A stretch of DNA of 64,000 nucleotides from an uncultured Pelagibacteraceae bacterium (GCA_902635515.1 CACPOD010000006.1:19481-83480); one strand, 5' to 3'; counted from the stretch's first letter, positions 1-8,778 are shown. Numbers and translations are program-made. The notes: generated by a model not told the origin, from the sequence alone.

Positions 1-681
1 AACTGTTGTTTCACTTCTTAAACAGCTTTCTTTAAGATCTACATAACAATTTTTGTAATAGTTATTTCCTCCAATACCCATAGCAACTGCTTCAAATACT
101 GTAGCATCTTGCCAAGCTTGGCCACCATGTGCAAATGGAATGATACCAGCAGCTTGTAATTTTTCAGCAGCAGCATTTAACTCATCCCAAGTAGTTGGAA
201 CTGAAATACCGTTTGCATCAAATACAGCTTTGTTTGCCCACATCCAGTCAATTCTGTGAATGTTTACTGGAGCAGCACAATAAGGTCCGCTATTATTTTC
301 ACACTTGTGAATTGCTGCAATCATTGGGTCTAATAAATTGTCCCAACCTTCTGCTTTAGCAACTTCATCAATGTTATATGGAGCTACAACACCTTCTTGG
401 TCATACTCTTGAATTGTAGGTCCTTTGATTTGTGATGCTGATGGAGGATCTCCAGCAACGATTCTTGCTTTTAATGCAACGTTAGCAGCGTCTCCACCAC
501 CACCTGTTACAGGCATGTCCATCCATTCACCACCGTTTGCAGCGAAATCATCTTTTAAAACTTTAAGTGCAGCAGCTTCACCTCCAGACGTCCACCAGTG
601 CAATACCTCAATTTTAGGTCCTGCAATTGATGAAGTAGATGTGAACGCTAAAGTAATTAAAGCGATCATTAGTTTTTTCAT
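1..681 (-). CDS. Sugar ABC transporter periplasmic binding protein (partial, C-terminus beyond the window)
   Basis: An open frame starts at an ATG at 681 and runs off the left edge (227 codons, no stop). The first ~20 residues are a signal peptide (MKKLMIALITLAF...SIA). The mature part begins with EVLHWWTSGGEAAALK, the hallmark of family-1 sugar-binding proteins of the UgpB/GtsA (glucose/mannose) type, which bind sugars in the periplasm for an ABC importer. A purine-rich Shine-Dalgarno (GAGGAAGAGAAG) precedes the ATG. It lies 191 nt downstream of the ROK kinase gene, same strand. The substrate is inferred from the family only; the permease and ATPase genes would lie further left. Confidence 0.85.
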   Translation of the reverse strand, partial: MKKLMIALITLAFTSTSSIAGPKIEVLHWWTSGGEAAALKVLKDDFAANGGEWMDMPVTGGGGDAANVALKARIVAGDPPSASQIKGPTIQEYDQEGVVAPYNIDEVAKAEGWDNLLDPMIAAIHKCENNSGPYCAAPVNIHRIDWMWANKAVFDANGISVPTTWDELNAAAEKLQAAGIIPFAHGGQAWQDATVFEAVAMGIGGNNYYKNCYVDLKESCLRSETTV

Positions 682-761
682 ATCTTCTCTTCCTCTTTTT
701 ATTTAGTTAACTATTTTTTTTAAAACGAAACTATAAGTAGAATAATTCTCAATTGATAACT

Positions 762-789
762 AAAAAAAAGTTATTCAACTCAAAGTTGA
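762..789 (-). terminator. Possible weak terminator between ROK kinase and sugar-binding protein
   Basis: On the minus strand a 6-bp hairpin (TCAACT, loop TTG, AGTTGA) is followed five bases later by eight T. It lies in the 191-bp gap that also holds an A9/T10 tract at 832-850. Stem and position fit a weak terminator for the ROK gene, but an AT-rich gap yields such hairpins by chance. Confidence 0.3.
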
Positions 790-872
790 TATTGATTTTT
801 TTTCTTATTTAGCAATGTTTTTTTTAATTATAAAAAAAAATTTTTTTTTTGATTCTACTTTTAGTTGAAGTT

Positions 873-1775
873 CTAATATGTCGCGCTTCTTCCTAATCTG
901 GCAGCGCCTCTAACTCCACTAGCATCTCCATATCTGGGTTTTAAAAAAACACCCTCATATTCTCTCCCGATAACAAATTTTCTAACCAATGAATCTATTT
1001 CATGTAAAAAATCAATTTCATTTGAAACTCCTCCTCCAAATATAAAAGCATCAGGATCTAAAATATTTATGATGCTTGAAAGAGACATTGCTAAATTTAC
1101 TTTAAAATCATCTATAAATCTTTCAGCATCTAAATCATGTTTTCTATTTAATTCAAAAATTTCATTTGTTTTTAAATTTTTTCCATAAAGTTTCTTAAAT
1201 CTTTTTGCTAAACTTAAACCAGATAAAAAACTTTCAATCTCTGCTTCCCTTGCATTACTTGAGTCAAAATTTTCTTTCTTAGCTGCAAAATATGGAATTT
1301 GGTTGTGTCCCCATTCCCCTGCTACTCCATTCGAGCCAGTAATAATTTTTTTGTCTATTACTAAGCCACCTCCAACTCCTGAACCTAATATAATTCCATA
1401 AACGATTTTATAATGTGTACCAGCTCCATCTATTGCTTCAGATAAAGCAAAACAATTAGCATCATTTTCACAAAACACTTCTTTTCCAAGAGCTTTACGT
1501 AGATCGCTTTGAAATGGTTTTTTTTCTAACCAAGTTATATTTGGAGCATTTTTTACTAATCCAGTTTGAGGAGAATGAACTCCTGGATGACAAACACCAA
1601 TTGGAAGTTCTTGTTTAAAATCTTGTTCTAATTTTCTGTGGATATCTCTAATCGAAGTTACAATTTGAGTGTACTCCTTTGGACACGATATTCTTGATCT
1701 GTGTTTTTCATTCCCATTATTTTCAAGTACAACACTCTCAATTTTAGTTGCACCTACATCAATACCTACTTGCAT
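873..1775 (-). CDS. ROK family sugar kinase lacking the usual zinc cysteines
   Basis: This 300-aa protein matches the ROK family (bacterial fructokinase, glucokinase, N-acetylglucosamine kinase), which phosphorylates sugars with ATP in the cytoplasm. Visible are the N-terminal phosphate loop (GIDVGATKIE, 4-13), the ENDAN motif with the catalytic Asp at 105, the glycine-rich segment GSGVGGGLVI (131-140) and GEWGH (153-157). The CxCGxxxC zinc site that normally follows GEWGH is missing: residues 160-182 carry no cysteine. The gene starts 2 nt after the SDR stop, so both are cotranscribed with the tct genes. The sugar cannot be read from the sequence. Confidence 0.85.
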   Translation of the reverse strand: MQVGIDVGATKIESVVLENNGNEKHRSRISCPKEYTQIVTSIRDIHRKLEQDFKQELPIGVCHPGVHSPQTGLVKNAPNITWLEKKPFQSDLRKALGKEVFCENDANCFALSEAIDGAGTHYKIVYGIILGSGVGGGLVIDKKIITGSNGVAGEWGHNQIPYFAAKKENFDSSNAREAEIESFLSGLSLAKRFKKLYGKNLKTNEIFELNRKHDLDAERFIDDFKVNLAMSLSSIINILDPDAFIFGGGVSNEIDFLHEIDSLVRKFVIGREYEGVFLKPRYGDASGVRGAARLGRSATY

Positions 1776-1777
1776 AA

Positions 1778-2527
1778 CTAATATGTAGCTCTTCCACCAC
1801 TTAAATCAAAAACTGCAGCTGTCGAAAATGAATTTTCTTCACTAGCTAACCAAGTTACTAATGAAGCTAATTCTTCAACTTTTGCAAATTTGTTTCTTGG
1901 AATTTTTGATAACATGTAATTTATATGTTCTTCAGTCATTTGATCAAAAATTCTTGTTTTAGCTGCTGCTGGAGTTACACAATTTACAGCTATATTTTTT
2001 TGGGCAAGTTCTTTACCTAGAGATTTTGTTAAACCGATAACACCAGCCTTAGAAGTACTATATGCACTCGCATTAGGATTACCCTCTTTTCCTGCAATAG
2101 ATGCGATGTTTACTATTCTACCGTAGTCATTTTTTAACATGAACGGAACAACTGCTTTACAACAATAGAAAACTGAATTTAAATTTAAGTTCATTACTTT
2201 TTTCCATTCATCTAATGGATATTCAGAGACAGTAGTATTCATACCTGCAATACCTGCGTTATTGACAAAAATATCTATTTTTCCATATTTTTTCTCCACT
2301 TCTCCTAAATTTTTATTTACTATTTCAAAATTAGTTACGTCTACTACCTGATGACTTAGGTTTTCTGATTTAACTTTATCAATTGCTTCTTTAGCAGCAT
2401 TCTCATCAATATCCCAAATTATAACTTTAGCTCCTGCTTCAATAAATCTTTCAGTTATTGCTAGACCAAAACCCTGGGCTCCACCAGTAACAACTGCCAC
2501 TCGATCATTTAAATCGTACTTAATCAT
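1778..2527 (-). CDS. Short-chain dehydrogenase/reductase, probable sugar or polyol dehydrogenase
   Basis: A 249-aa classical SDR with a Rossmann fold: TGGAQGFG cofactor motif near residue 14, NNAG near 90, catalytic Ser in NIASIAG and the YSTSK (YxxxK) pair near 155. Such enzymes oxidise alcohols or reduce ketones with NAD(P). The C-terminus FDLSGGRATY resembles sugar/polyol SDRs rather than FabG, but that is a judgement from memory. Its start overlaps the end of tctA by 8 bp and its stop lies 2 nt before the ROK kinase, so it probably acts on whatever the TctABC system imports. Confidence 0.85.
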   Translation of the reverse strand: MIKYDLNDRVAVVTGGAQGFGLAITERFIEAGAKVIIWDIDENAAKEAIDKVKSENLSHQVVDVTNFEIVNKNLGEVEKKYGKIDIFVNNAGIAGMNTTVSEYPLDEWKKVMNLNLNSVFYCCKAVVPFMLKNDYGRIVNIASIAGKEGNPNASAYSTSKAGVIGLTKSLGKELAQKNIAVNCVTPAAAKTRIFDQMTEEHINYMLSKIPRNKFAKVEELASLVTWLASEENSFSTAAVFDLSGGRATY

Positions 2528-4001
2528 TATTTTTTTTTATTTTCCTCGATCTTATTAAAGGAAAAGCCAAAGCAATTAAAGACAAAATAAAGAATGTTAA
2601 AGCAATTGGTCTTGTAAAAAACATCAGCCAATTACCATCAAATATTACTAGAGATTGTCTTAAAGTTCCTTCAACTAACTCACCCAAAATTAATCCAATA
2701 ATAACTGGTACTACTGAAAAGCCATATCTTCTCATAAAGAAACCTAGCACTCCAAAAAATAACATTATCCAAACATCTATTATAGATTGATTTAAAGAAT
2801 AAGTTCCACATACTGAAACTGCAAATATCATTGGCCACAAGATTTTATTAGGTACTAAAGTAATTCTTGCAAATATTTTTGCTCCAAAAAATCCAAAAAT
2901 AAAAAAAAGGATATTAGCTATTAGCATGGCGCCAAAAATTCCATATAAGAAATCTGGCTGCTCTCTAAACAAATCTGGTCCAGGTCTAACGCCATGAATA
3001 ATCAATCCCGTAAGTATAACCGCTGTTGTTGCACTACCAGGAATACCTAGCGCTAAAGTCGGAACCATCGCGCCACCTGTTGCTGCGTTATTTGCAGCCT
3101 CAGCACCAGCAATACCTTCAATCGATCCTTTTCCAAATTCATCTGGATTTTTTGAAAATCTCTTTGCTTCAGAATAACCAATTAAAGATGCAACTGTTCC
3201 ACCTTCTGCAGGAAGAACTCCAATAAATGATCCAATCCCACTTGATCGTAGTATTGTTTTCCAAGTTTTCTTATAATCATCTTTGCTAGGAAGCTTAATT
3301 GCTTTTAAAGCTATTCTGTTAAACACTTGATTGATTAAAGTTGATTGAGTTAACATTTCACTCATTGCAAAAAGTCCAACCACTACTGGTATAAATCCTA
3401 TTCCTTCAGTTAATTCATTGATCCCAAAAGTAAAACGATCAATTGAAGTCATAAAATCTTTACCTACTGTAGAAATCAATATTCCAAATGCACCTGCGAT
3501 TAAATTTTTAATTGGACTACCTTCACCTATTGAAGCAAGCATCGTTAAACCAAATATTGCTAATGCAAAATATTCTGGCTGACCAAACTCGTAAGCAAGT
3601 TGTGCTAGTATAGGAGCAAAGAAAACTAATATAACAACACTAAAAATACCTCCAACAGTACTTGAAACTGTTGCCATACCTAAAGCTCTTCCAGCTTCGC
3701 CTTTTTGTGCTAAAGGATAGCCATCTAAACAAGTGGCTGCAGCTGCAGGGGTCCCCGGTGTATTAATAAGTACAGCAGTTATTGCACCACCATAGGTTCC
3801 TGCACAATAAATAGAAGTTAATAAAACAATTGCAGATAATGGATCTAGAGTCATTGTGAAAGGTAAGATCAATGCTCCACCTGTTGTTGGTCCTAACCCT
3901 GGCAACACGCCTAATATCAATCCAAATAAAGTTCCAAAAAATAAAACTAATAATAGTTTAGAACTAAAAAGTGGTGCCAGCATTAATAATAAATTATCCA
4001 T
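2520..4001 (-). CDS. tctA: Tripartite tricarboxylate transporter, large permease TctA
   Basis: A 493-aa membrane protein with about 11-12 hydrophobic segments. It carries TctA signatures: LPGLGPTTGG near residue 33 and the INTPGTPAAAATCLDGYP block near 78. TctA is the large permease of a TctABC secondary transporter in the inner membrane that imports carboxylates using ion gradients and a periplasmic binding protein. It abuts tctB with no spacer and overlaps the SDR gene by 8 bp. Family members carry citrate, sugar acids, terephthalate and others; the neighbouring SDR and kinase hint at a sugar acid or polyol-derived acid. Confidence 0.92.
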   Translation of the reverse strand: MDNLLLMLAPLFSSKLLLVLFFGTLFGLILGVLPGLGPTTGGALILPFTMTLDPLSAIVLLTSIYCAGTYGGAITAVLINTPGTPAAAATCLDGYPLAQKGEAGRALGMATVSSTVGGIFSVVILVFFAPILAQLAYEFGQPEYFALAIFGLTMLASIGEGSPIKNLIAGAFGILISTVGKDFMTSIDRFTFGINELTEGIGFIPVVVGLFAMSEMLTQSTLINQVFNRIALKAIKLPSKDDYKKTWKTILRSSGIGSFIGVLPAEGGTVASLIGYSEAKRFSKNPDEFGKGSIEGIAGAEAANNAATGGAMVPTLALGIPGSATTAVILTGLIIHGVRPGPDLFREQPDFLYGIFGAMLIANILFFIFGFFGAKIFARITLVPNKILWPMIFAVSVCGTYSLNQSIIDVWIMLFFGVLGFFMRRYGFSVVPVIIGLILGELVEGTLRQSLVIFDGNWLMFFTRPIALTFFILSLIALAFPLIRSRKIKKNND

Positions 4002-4508
4002 TTAACTATAGTAAATGTTAGTAATTATTCCTGGGGGAAATCTTAAACCTAAAATAGTTTCAAAAAATATAAAAACAATAATTGGGAAAATAATCCCAAC
4101 TAGTAATAAATAAAATATTCTTTTTTCTCCCCAACAATAAGAAACAAATATAGATAAAGCTGAGATTGCTAAAAAGAAATCAAGTGTTTTAGAAACTACT
4201 ACAAAAACAACAAAACTTGATAAAGTTAGAAAGAATGATCTTGGTAATTTTTTTTCAACTTTCCAGGGATTTTTAGTTGCCAAATAATAGATTAACAATG
4301 TCATTACTATTATTAAGACCAAGAGCGCTTTTGGGAATGTTGCTGGCTGTATTCCTCTATTTAAAATTGGAGGAACAATATCAAAAGTAAAAGTTGTGAT
4401 TAATAATGCTACAGATGTTAAAATAATTAAAAGAGAAACTCTAAACTCATCTCTAAAAAAAAAGGGCAAACTTTTGTTTGCCCTTTTTTGTTTTTGTACA
4501 TTTTTCAT
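4002..4508 (-). CDS. tctB: Tripartite tricarboxylate transporter, small permease TctB
   Basis: A 168-aa small membrane protein with four predicted transmembrane helices, size and position typical of TctB, which pairs with TctA. The ATG at 4508 is preferred over the in-frame TTG two codons upstream. A strong intrinsic-terminator hairpin (4455-4489) lies inside the first ~18 codons, so the N-terminal KQKRANKSLPFFF stretch is encoded by hairpin sequence. Either translation starts here and ribosomes help read through the hairpin, or it starts at a non-ATG codon such as the TTG within the hairpin. Next gene tctA follows with no gap. Confidence 0.8.
   Translation of the reverse strand: MKNVQKQKRANKSLPFFFRDEFRVSLLIILTSVALLITTFTFDIVPPILNRGIQPATFPKALLVLIIVMTLLIYYLATKNPWKVEKKLPRSFFLTLSSFVVFVVVSKTLDFFLAISALSIFVSYCWGEKRIFYLLLVGIIFPIIVFIFFETILGLRFPPGIITNIYYS
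4455..4489. terminator. Intrinsic terminator (both directions) at the tctC/tctB junction
   Basis: A perfect 8-bp stem GGGCAAAC/GTTTGCCC with a 4-nt loop is flanked by nine A on one side and six T on the other. Read on the minus strand, it is a textbook terminator with a nine-U tail, 43 nt after the tctC stop codon and inside the 5' end of the tctB frame. Partial termination here would give more binding protein than permease. Confidence 0.85.
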
Positions 4509-4531
4509 ATTCAAATGTACTTTTAATTAGA

Positions 4532-5506
4532 TTAGTTGATGTAACCTAAAGCTTTAAGCTGCGCAGTCATCTCAGCAAGCATTTCTTCCATTTGCTTACC
4601 CCATTCATCTGCACCTACAACACTTGTCTCATCAAGACCAATTTCTGTTAAGAAATTTTTATAGTAATTGTGGCTCATAGCTTTCATCATTCCAGCTTCT
4701 AGTTGTTTTACTCTGTCTGCTGGAGCGCCTTTTTTAGTTACGAAACCTCTAACAGTAGATAAAGAAACAGGTATACCTAATTCTTTTGCTGTTGGAGAGT
4801 CTCCAATTTTAGCCATTCTATTGTTTGCCAATACAACTGAAACACAAAGTTTACCTTCATTAATTTCAGTCAATGCTTCACCTAGGTTTAAAACACCTAC
4901 ATCAATATCTCCTTTGATAAGGTTTGTTTTAATTGGTGCAACACCTTTGTACGCAACGATAGTTGGATCTTTTAATCCACCTTTTTTTGTAAATGCGATT
5001 GCACTAACATCATCAATACCACCAGTATGAGTAGTTCCATATTTTAGGGATTTTGATTTTTGTGTGCTAATAAATTTTTTAGCATCTTTGATGTCATTTT
5101 TACAATTTACAACAAATAATTGAGGATCGTCTGTTCCTCTAGCAAGTGGTTGCATATCACTTAACTTAACTTTAGTTTTACCTAAAGCCATAGAAACAGC
5201 ATGACCTGTTGTCCAAGTTAAAGTATGATTTCCATCAGCTGGTAAAGACATCATGTAATCCATAGATGCGGCTCCACCACCACCTTTTTTGTTTACTAAT
5301 TGCATATCTTGTTTAAGAACTCTTCTTGCTCTTAATAACATCATTCTAGTAGTAACATCAGTTCCACCACCAAAACCAGCGTGTGTAATTGCTTGTATTG
5401 GATGACCATCAGCTTTAGCTGATGTGATCATTAATGGAAAAGCTACAACAAAAAATTCAGTTACTAGAAAAGCAGCTGCTAAAAATAGTTTAAAGCTTTT
5501 TTTCAT
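4532..5506 (-). CDS. tctC: Tripartite tricarboxylate transporter substrate-binding protein TctC
   Basis: A 324-aa periplasmic binding protein of the Bug/TctC family. Residues 1-33 form a signal peptide ending near SAKADG. The mature N-terminus contains HAGFGGGTDVTTRMM, the Bug-family ligand loop that usually reads PGGGTD, and KKGGGGAASMDYM. It delivers a carboxylate to TctAB. The start has a strong Shine-Dalgarno (AAAGAGGGAAAT). It is the first gene of the minus-strand tct operon; the divergent PdxA-like gene begins 69 bp away, so both promoters must fit in that gap. Ligand unknown. Confidence 0.92.
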   Translation of the reverse strand: MKKSFKLFLAAAFLVTEFFVVAFPLMITSAKADGHPIQAITHAGFGGGTDVTTRMMLLRARRVLKQDMQLVNKKGGGGAASMDYMMSLPADGNHTLTWTTGHAVSMALGKTKVKLSDMQPLARGTDDPQLFVVNCKNDIKDAKKFISTQKSKSLKYGTTHTGGIDDVSAIAFTKKGGLKDPTIVAYKGVAPIKTNLIKGDIDVGVLNLGEALTEINEGKLCVSVVLANNRMAKIGDSPTAKELGIPVSLSTVRGFVTKKGAPADRVKQLEAGMMKAMSHNYYKNFLTEIGLDETSVVGADEWGKQMEEMLAEMTAQLKALGYIN

Positions 5507-5575
5507 TATTTCCCTCTTTAGTTAATTTATATTTAATAATTTAAACATAATCTGCTACAAGACGTAAAGAAAAAA

Positions 5576-6571
5576 ATGATTGAAAATAAATCTAACATTG
5601 CTCTTCTACTTGGTGATCCAGCTGGGATTGGACCAGAATTAATTTCAAAGCTTTTAAATGATGAGATCACAAAAAAAGCAAACATCGTCATAATTGGTGA
5701 AAAGCAAGTATTTGAAAATGGAAATAATATTACAGGAATTTCACATAATATAGATGTTGTAGAAAATTTCGATGAGGTAAATTTTGATAAATCAAATAGA
5801 TTTTTATTAGATATTTCTAAAGGAAAAAATCATAAATATAAATTAGCGGAACCATCAAAAGAATCTGGAGAAAGCGTATTACAAGCTTTAGATTTAGCTT
5901 TAACTCTTGCTAAGGAAAAAAAAATAGATGCAATTAATTTTGCGCCAATGAATAAAACGAGTTTAAAGCTTGGAGGGAATAAACATTCAGATGAATTACA
6001 ATTAATGGCTGAAAAACTTGAAGTAAATAGTTTTTGTTGTGAGTTTAATGTAATAGATAATTTTTGGACAGCAAGAGTAACATCTCACATTCCTATTAAA
6101 GAGGTTGCTCAACATATTACTAAAGAAAATATCATGAAGCCTATAAAATTAATAAATGAGGTTATGGAGTTGAATGGTGTTAAAAATCCTAGAATTGCCA
6201 TTCAAGCTCTAAATCCACACGCAGAATTTGGGACAGAGGAAAAAGATGAAATCATTCCTGCGATTGAAGAGGCAAAAAAACTTGGCTACAATGTCGATGG
6301 TCCATTACCATGCGATACATCTTTTGTAGTAGCTTATAAAAATAAAAATCATGATTGTATGGTTGGTATGTATCACGATGCACTTCAATCTGGTCTTAAA
6401 GCATTTGGCTTTGATAGAGGAGTAACAGTTCAAGGTGGATTAACAGTACCAGTAACCACTACTGCACATGGATCAGCATTTGCTATCGCTGGAAAAAATG
6501 AGGCTAACTTAGATCCAATTTTAAACTCTTTTAAAATTGCTTTATCAATGTCGCAAAATAAAAAAAACTAA
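5576..6571 (+). CDS. PdxA-family dehydrogenase, probably catabolic (PdxA2-like)
   Basis: A 331-aa protein with the PdxA signature GDPAGIGPE (13-21) and a C-terminal CDTSFV...MVGMYHDA block corresponding to the metal/substrate site (canonical MYHDQ, here A replaces Q). PdxA oxidises 4-phosphohydroxy-L-threonine in vitamin B6 synthesis; PdxA2 relatives oxidise four-carbon sugar-acid phosphates. The tail of the active-site region (GGLTVPVTTTAHGSAFAIAGK) departs from the canonical SVDHGTAxDxAG. Divergent from tctC with a 69-bp gap, it more likely belongs to acid catabolism than to B6 synthesis. This is inference; true PdxA remains possible. Confidence 0.75.
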   Translation: MIENKSNIALLLGDPAGIGPELISKLLNDEITKKANIVIIGEKQVFENGNNITGISHNIDVVENFDEVNFDKSNRFLLDISKGKNHKYKLAEPSKESGESVLQALDLALTLAKEKKIDAINFAPMNKTSLKLGGNKHSDELQLMAEKLEVNSFCCEFNVIDNFWTARVTSHIPIKEVAQHITKENIMKPIKLINEVMELNGVKNPRIAIQALNPHAEFGTEEKDEIIPAIEEAKKLGYNVDGPLPCDTSFVVAYKNKNHDCMVGMYHDALQSGLKAFGFDRGVTVQGGLTVPVTTTAHGSAFAIAGKNEANLDPILNSFKIALSMSQNKKN

Positions 6572-7329
6572 ATTAATCCTGCGTCCACTGTAAAGTTTTG
6601 TTTTGTACATCCTGATGAAACATCCGATGCTAAGAATAGAACCATTTTTGAAACATCTTCAGGTAATAATTGTTTTTTTAAAGCCTGATTTTTTAATATT
6701 TCCCGTTTAAATTTTGAATTGAGCCACAATTTGGATTGTCTTACTGTTGCGATTGAACCAGGTGCAATTGAGTTAATTCTTATATTATGTTTTCCCAAAT
6801 CTCTTGCCAAAGATCTAGTCAATCCATGAATTCCCGCCTTTGCAGTACTATAAACAGGGAACATTACTGCTCCTCTAACCCAACTAACAGAACCTAAATT
6901 TATTATTGATCCACCTTTATTTTTCATCATGCTTTTTTTAACCGTCTGTATAGCAAACAAATAATGCTTTAAATTAATGGACATTCTGTCATCCCAATAT
7001 TTTTCTGTTATTTTTTCTAAACTATGTCTTTGATCGTTAGAGGCATTGTTAACTAAAATGTCAATAGGACCCTGTTTTTTAATAATGTTTAAAATTGATG
7101 ATTTATATTTTTTAATATTTTTAATATTACATTCTACAAATGAAGGAGTTTTAAATTTTTTCTTTTTAATTTTATTTATAGTTTTTTTTGCTTCATTTTT
7201 ATTAATATCAAAAAAATATACTTCAACTCCTTGCTCACAAAGATGTTCAACAATTGATGATCCTATACCCGAAGCTCCACCTGAAACTAAAGCTCTTTTA
7301 TTTTTAAGATCAAAATATTCAGTTTTCAT
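6568..7329 (-). CDS. SDR sugar 1-dehydrogenase resembling Caulobacter XylB
   Basis: A 253-aa SDR with SGGASGIG near residue 16, NNASNDQRH near 92, and YSTAKAG with the catalytic YxxxK. The NNAxNDxRH and YWDDRMSINLKHYLFA blocks resemble the Caulobacter D-xylose 1-dehydrogenase XylB and related aldose dehydrogenases, which oxidise a free aldose to its lactone with NAD. It is the last gene of the ribose-type operon, 14 nt after ribokinase, and its stop overlaps the end of the facing PdxA-like gene by 4 bp. An aldose substrate is likely; which one is not visible. Confidence 0.85.
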   Translation of the reverse strand: MKTEYFDLKNKRALVSGGASGIGSSIVEHLCEQGVEVYFFDINKNEAKKTINKIKKKKFKTPSFVECNIKNIKKYKSSILNIIKKQGPIDILVNNASNDQRHSLEKITEKYWDDRMSINLKHYLFAIQTVKKSMMKNKGGSIINLGSVSWVRGAVMFPVYSTAKAGIHGLTRSLARDLGKHNIRINSIAPGSIATVRQSKLWLNSKFKREILKNQALKKQLLPEDVSKMVLFLASDVSSGCTKQNFTVDAGLI

Positions 7330-7343
7330 TTTTGGAAATAGTA

Positions 7344-8258
7344 TTAATAATTATTTAAATCTTCCATTGATGGCATTGAGGCTGCTGCGCCTTGTTTTGT
7401 AGTTGAAATTGCTCCTACCTTATTCGCAAAAGTGAGTACTTCTTTAATATCTAAATCTTTTGATAACCCAACAGCTAAAGCACCGTTGAAAGCATCTCCT
7501 GCACCAGTAGTATCAACGACTGGTTCTTTAAGTTTAAATGCATTCATGAAAAAATTTTCTTTATCATTCGCAAAATAGCATCCTTTTTCACCTAAAGTTA
7601 TAACTATGTTTTTGATACCTTTTTTTAAAAATTCCTCTGAGGCAATTTTTATATCTTTTTCAGTTTCAATTTTTTTATTTAAATAAAATTCAGCCTCAGT
7701 TTCATTAGGTGTAAAAAAATCAATTAATTTAAAATCATCATCATTAATTTGGCATGCAGGTGCTGGATTTAATATTGTGGTCAATTTATTTTCTTTAGCT
7801 TTCTTCAATGCATATTTCGTAACATCATATGGTGTTTCCAGTTGTGTTAAAAATATATCTGTATTTGAAATAAAATTTAAATTTTTTTCAATATCATCAT
7901 TGGTTAGTGTTCCAGCAGCACCTGGTATAATATTTATTGCGTTGTCTCCTGTTTTTTCATTGACCATTATTCCTGCAACTCCAGTTGAGTGATTTTTATC
8001 TTGAATAATAGAAGCAATATCCATACCCAATGATTTGTATAAATTTAAAGCCATCTCACCATTTTTGTCATTACCTATTTTTGTTATAAAATTTACTTTC
8101 CCGTTTAATTTAGCTGCAGCAATTGCTTGATTTGATCCTTTTCCACCTGGTCCAACAATGTGCTGTGAACCTAGAATTGTTTGACCTTTTTCAGGGATCG
8201 CATTAGCTATAAAGCAAAGGTCTGCTACAAATACACCAAATACTGATATGGTTTTCAT
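7344..8258 (-). CDS. rbsK: Ribokinase (PfkB family)
   Basis: A 304-aa PfkB carbohydrate kinase. The substrate-side motif GPGGKGSNQAIAAAKL lies near residue 37 and the ATP/anion-hole motif DTTGAGDAFNGAL with catalytic Asp lies near 250. Ribokinase converts D-ribose to ribose 5-phosphate in the cytoplasm. It starts 3 nt after the FucU/RbsD mutarotase gene and sits downstream of a ribose-type ABC transporter, which supports ribokinase over fructokinase or IolC. The sugar could still be a related aldopentose or deoxy sugar. Confidence 0.88.
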   Translation of the reverse strand: MKTISVFGVFVADLCFIANAIPEKGQTILGSQHIVGPGGKGSNQAIAAAKLNGKVNFITKIGNDKNGEMALNLYKSLGMDIASIIQDKNHSTGVAGIMVNEKTGDNAINIIPGAAGTLTNDDIEKNLNFISNTDIFLTQLETPYDVTKYALKKAKENKLTTILNPAPACQINDDDFKLIDFFTPNETEAEFYLNKKIETEKDIKIASEEFLKKGIKNIVITLGEKGCYFANDKENFFMNAFKLKEPVVDTTGAGDAFNGALAVGLSKDLDIKEVLTFANKVGAISTTKQGAAASMPSMEDLNNY

Positions 8259-8261
8259 TTT

Positions 8262-8723
8262 TTAAATCCAAACGTTTCCGTCAGGTAAAATGACTCCTTT
8301 GGTAAGTATAAAACAACCAAACGGTCTTGCATCTGTTGTGGTAACTATACAATAAGCTTTCTTGGCCTCTTCATAAAATTCTTGTCTTGAAATTGATCCT
8401 ACATTCCAATTTTCGCCAGAGACTTTTTTTACAATATCAATAAATTCTTTATGAGTTTCTGTTAACTCTTCAGGTTTGTCATCTACTTCCATCCTTAAAG
8501 CTGGAGACCCTCCCTTTGAATTAATAAAACTATCAAGTGGAAAAACTGAAAGTATGGCAGATGCTGCTTCTTTAATCCCTACTCCATCTAATCTAATCAC
8601 TTTTTCATTTGTTGTATTTGCAGGAAAATTCGCATCAGCTAATATTAACTTTTCTCCATGACCCATAGATCTTAAATGAAAAAGCAAATCAGGGCTTAAA
8701 ACTGGATCAATTTTAATAAGCAT
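8262..8723 (-). CDS. RbsD/FucU family sugar mutarotase
   Basis: A 153-aa protein matching RbsD/FucU, which speeds interconversion of sugar anomers (ribose pyranose/furanose or fucose alpha/beta) after uptake. The N-terminal SMGHGEKLILADANFPA block (about 19-35) holds the catalytic His, and the C-terminal TTDARPFGCFILTKGV is typical of FucU. Length fits FucU (about 140-150 aa) better than RbsD. It lies 3 nt upstream of ribokinase and is separated from the binding-protein gene by a strong terminator hairpin. Confidence 0.88.
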   Translation of the reverse strand: MLIKIDPVLSPDLLFHLRSMGHGEKLILADANFPANTTNEKVIRLDGVGIKEAASAILSVFPLDSFINSKGGSPALRMEVDDKPEELTETHKEFIDIVKKVSGENWNVGSISRQEFYEEAKKAYCIVTTTDARPFGCFILTKGVILPDGNVWI

Positions 8724-8740
8724 AAATTATTATATTACAT

Positions 8741-8778
8741 AAAAAAAAAGGGTGGAATTAAATTCCACCCTTTTTTTT
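8741..8778. terminator. Intrinsic terminator after the ribose-type binding-protein gene
   Basis: A perfect 8-bp stem GGGTGGAA/TTCCACCC with loop TTAAA is flanked by nine A and eight T, so it can work in both directions. On the minus strand it lies between the binding-protein stop (8797) and the fucU start (8723), inside the operon. It should limit read-through into fucU-rbsK. Confidence 0.9.

Noticed and set aside
425..706. 93-aa plus-strand frame
   Set aside because: Antisense to the partial sugar-binding protein, whose signal peptide and family motifs are on the minus strand.
832..850. A9/T10 tract as a regulatory element
   Set aside because: Long A/T runs are common in this AT-rich DNA; nothing else supports a function.
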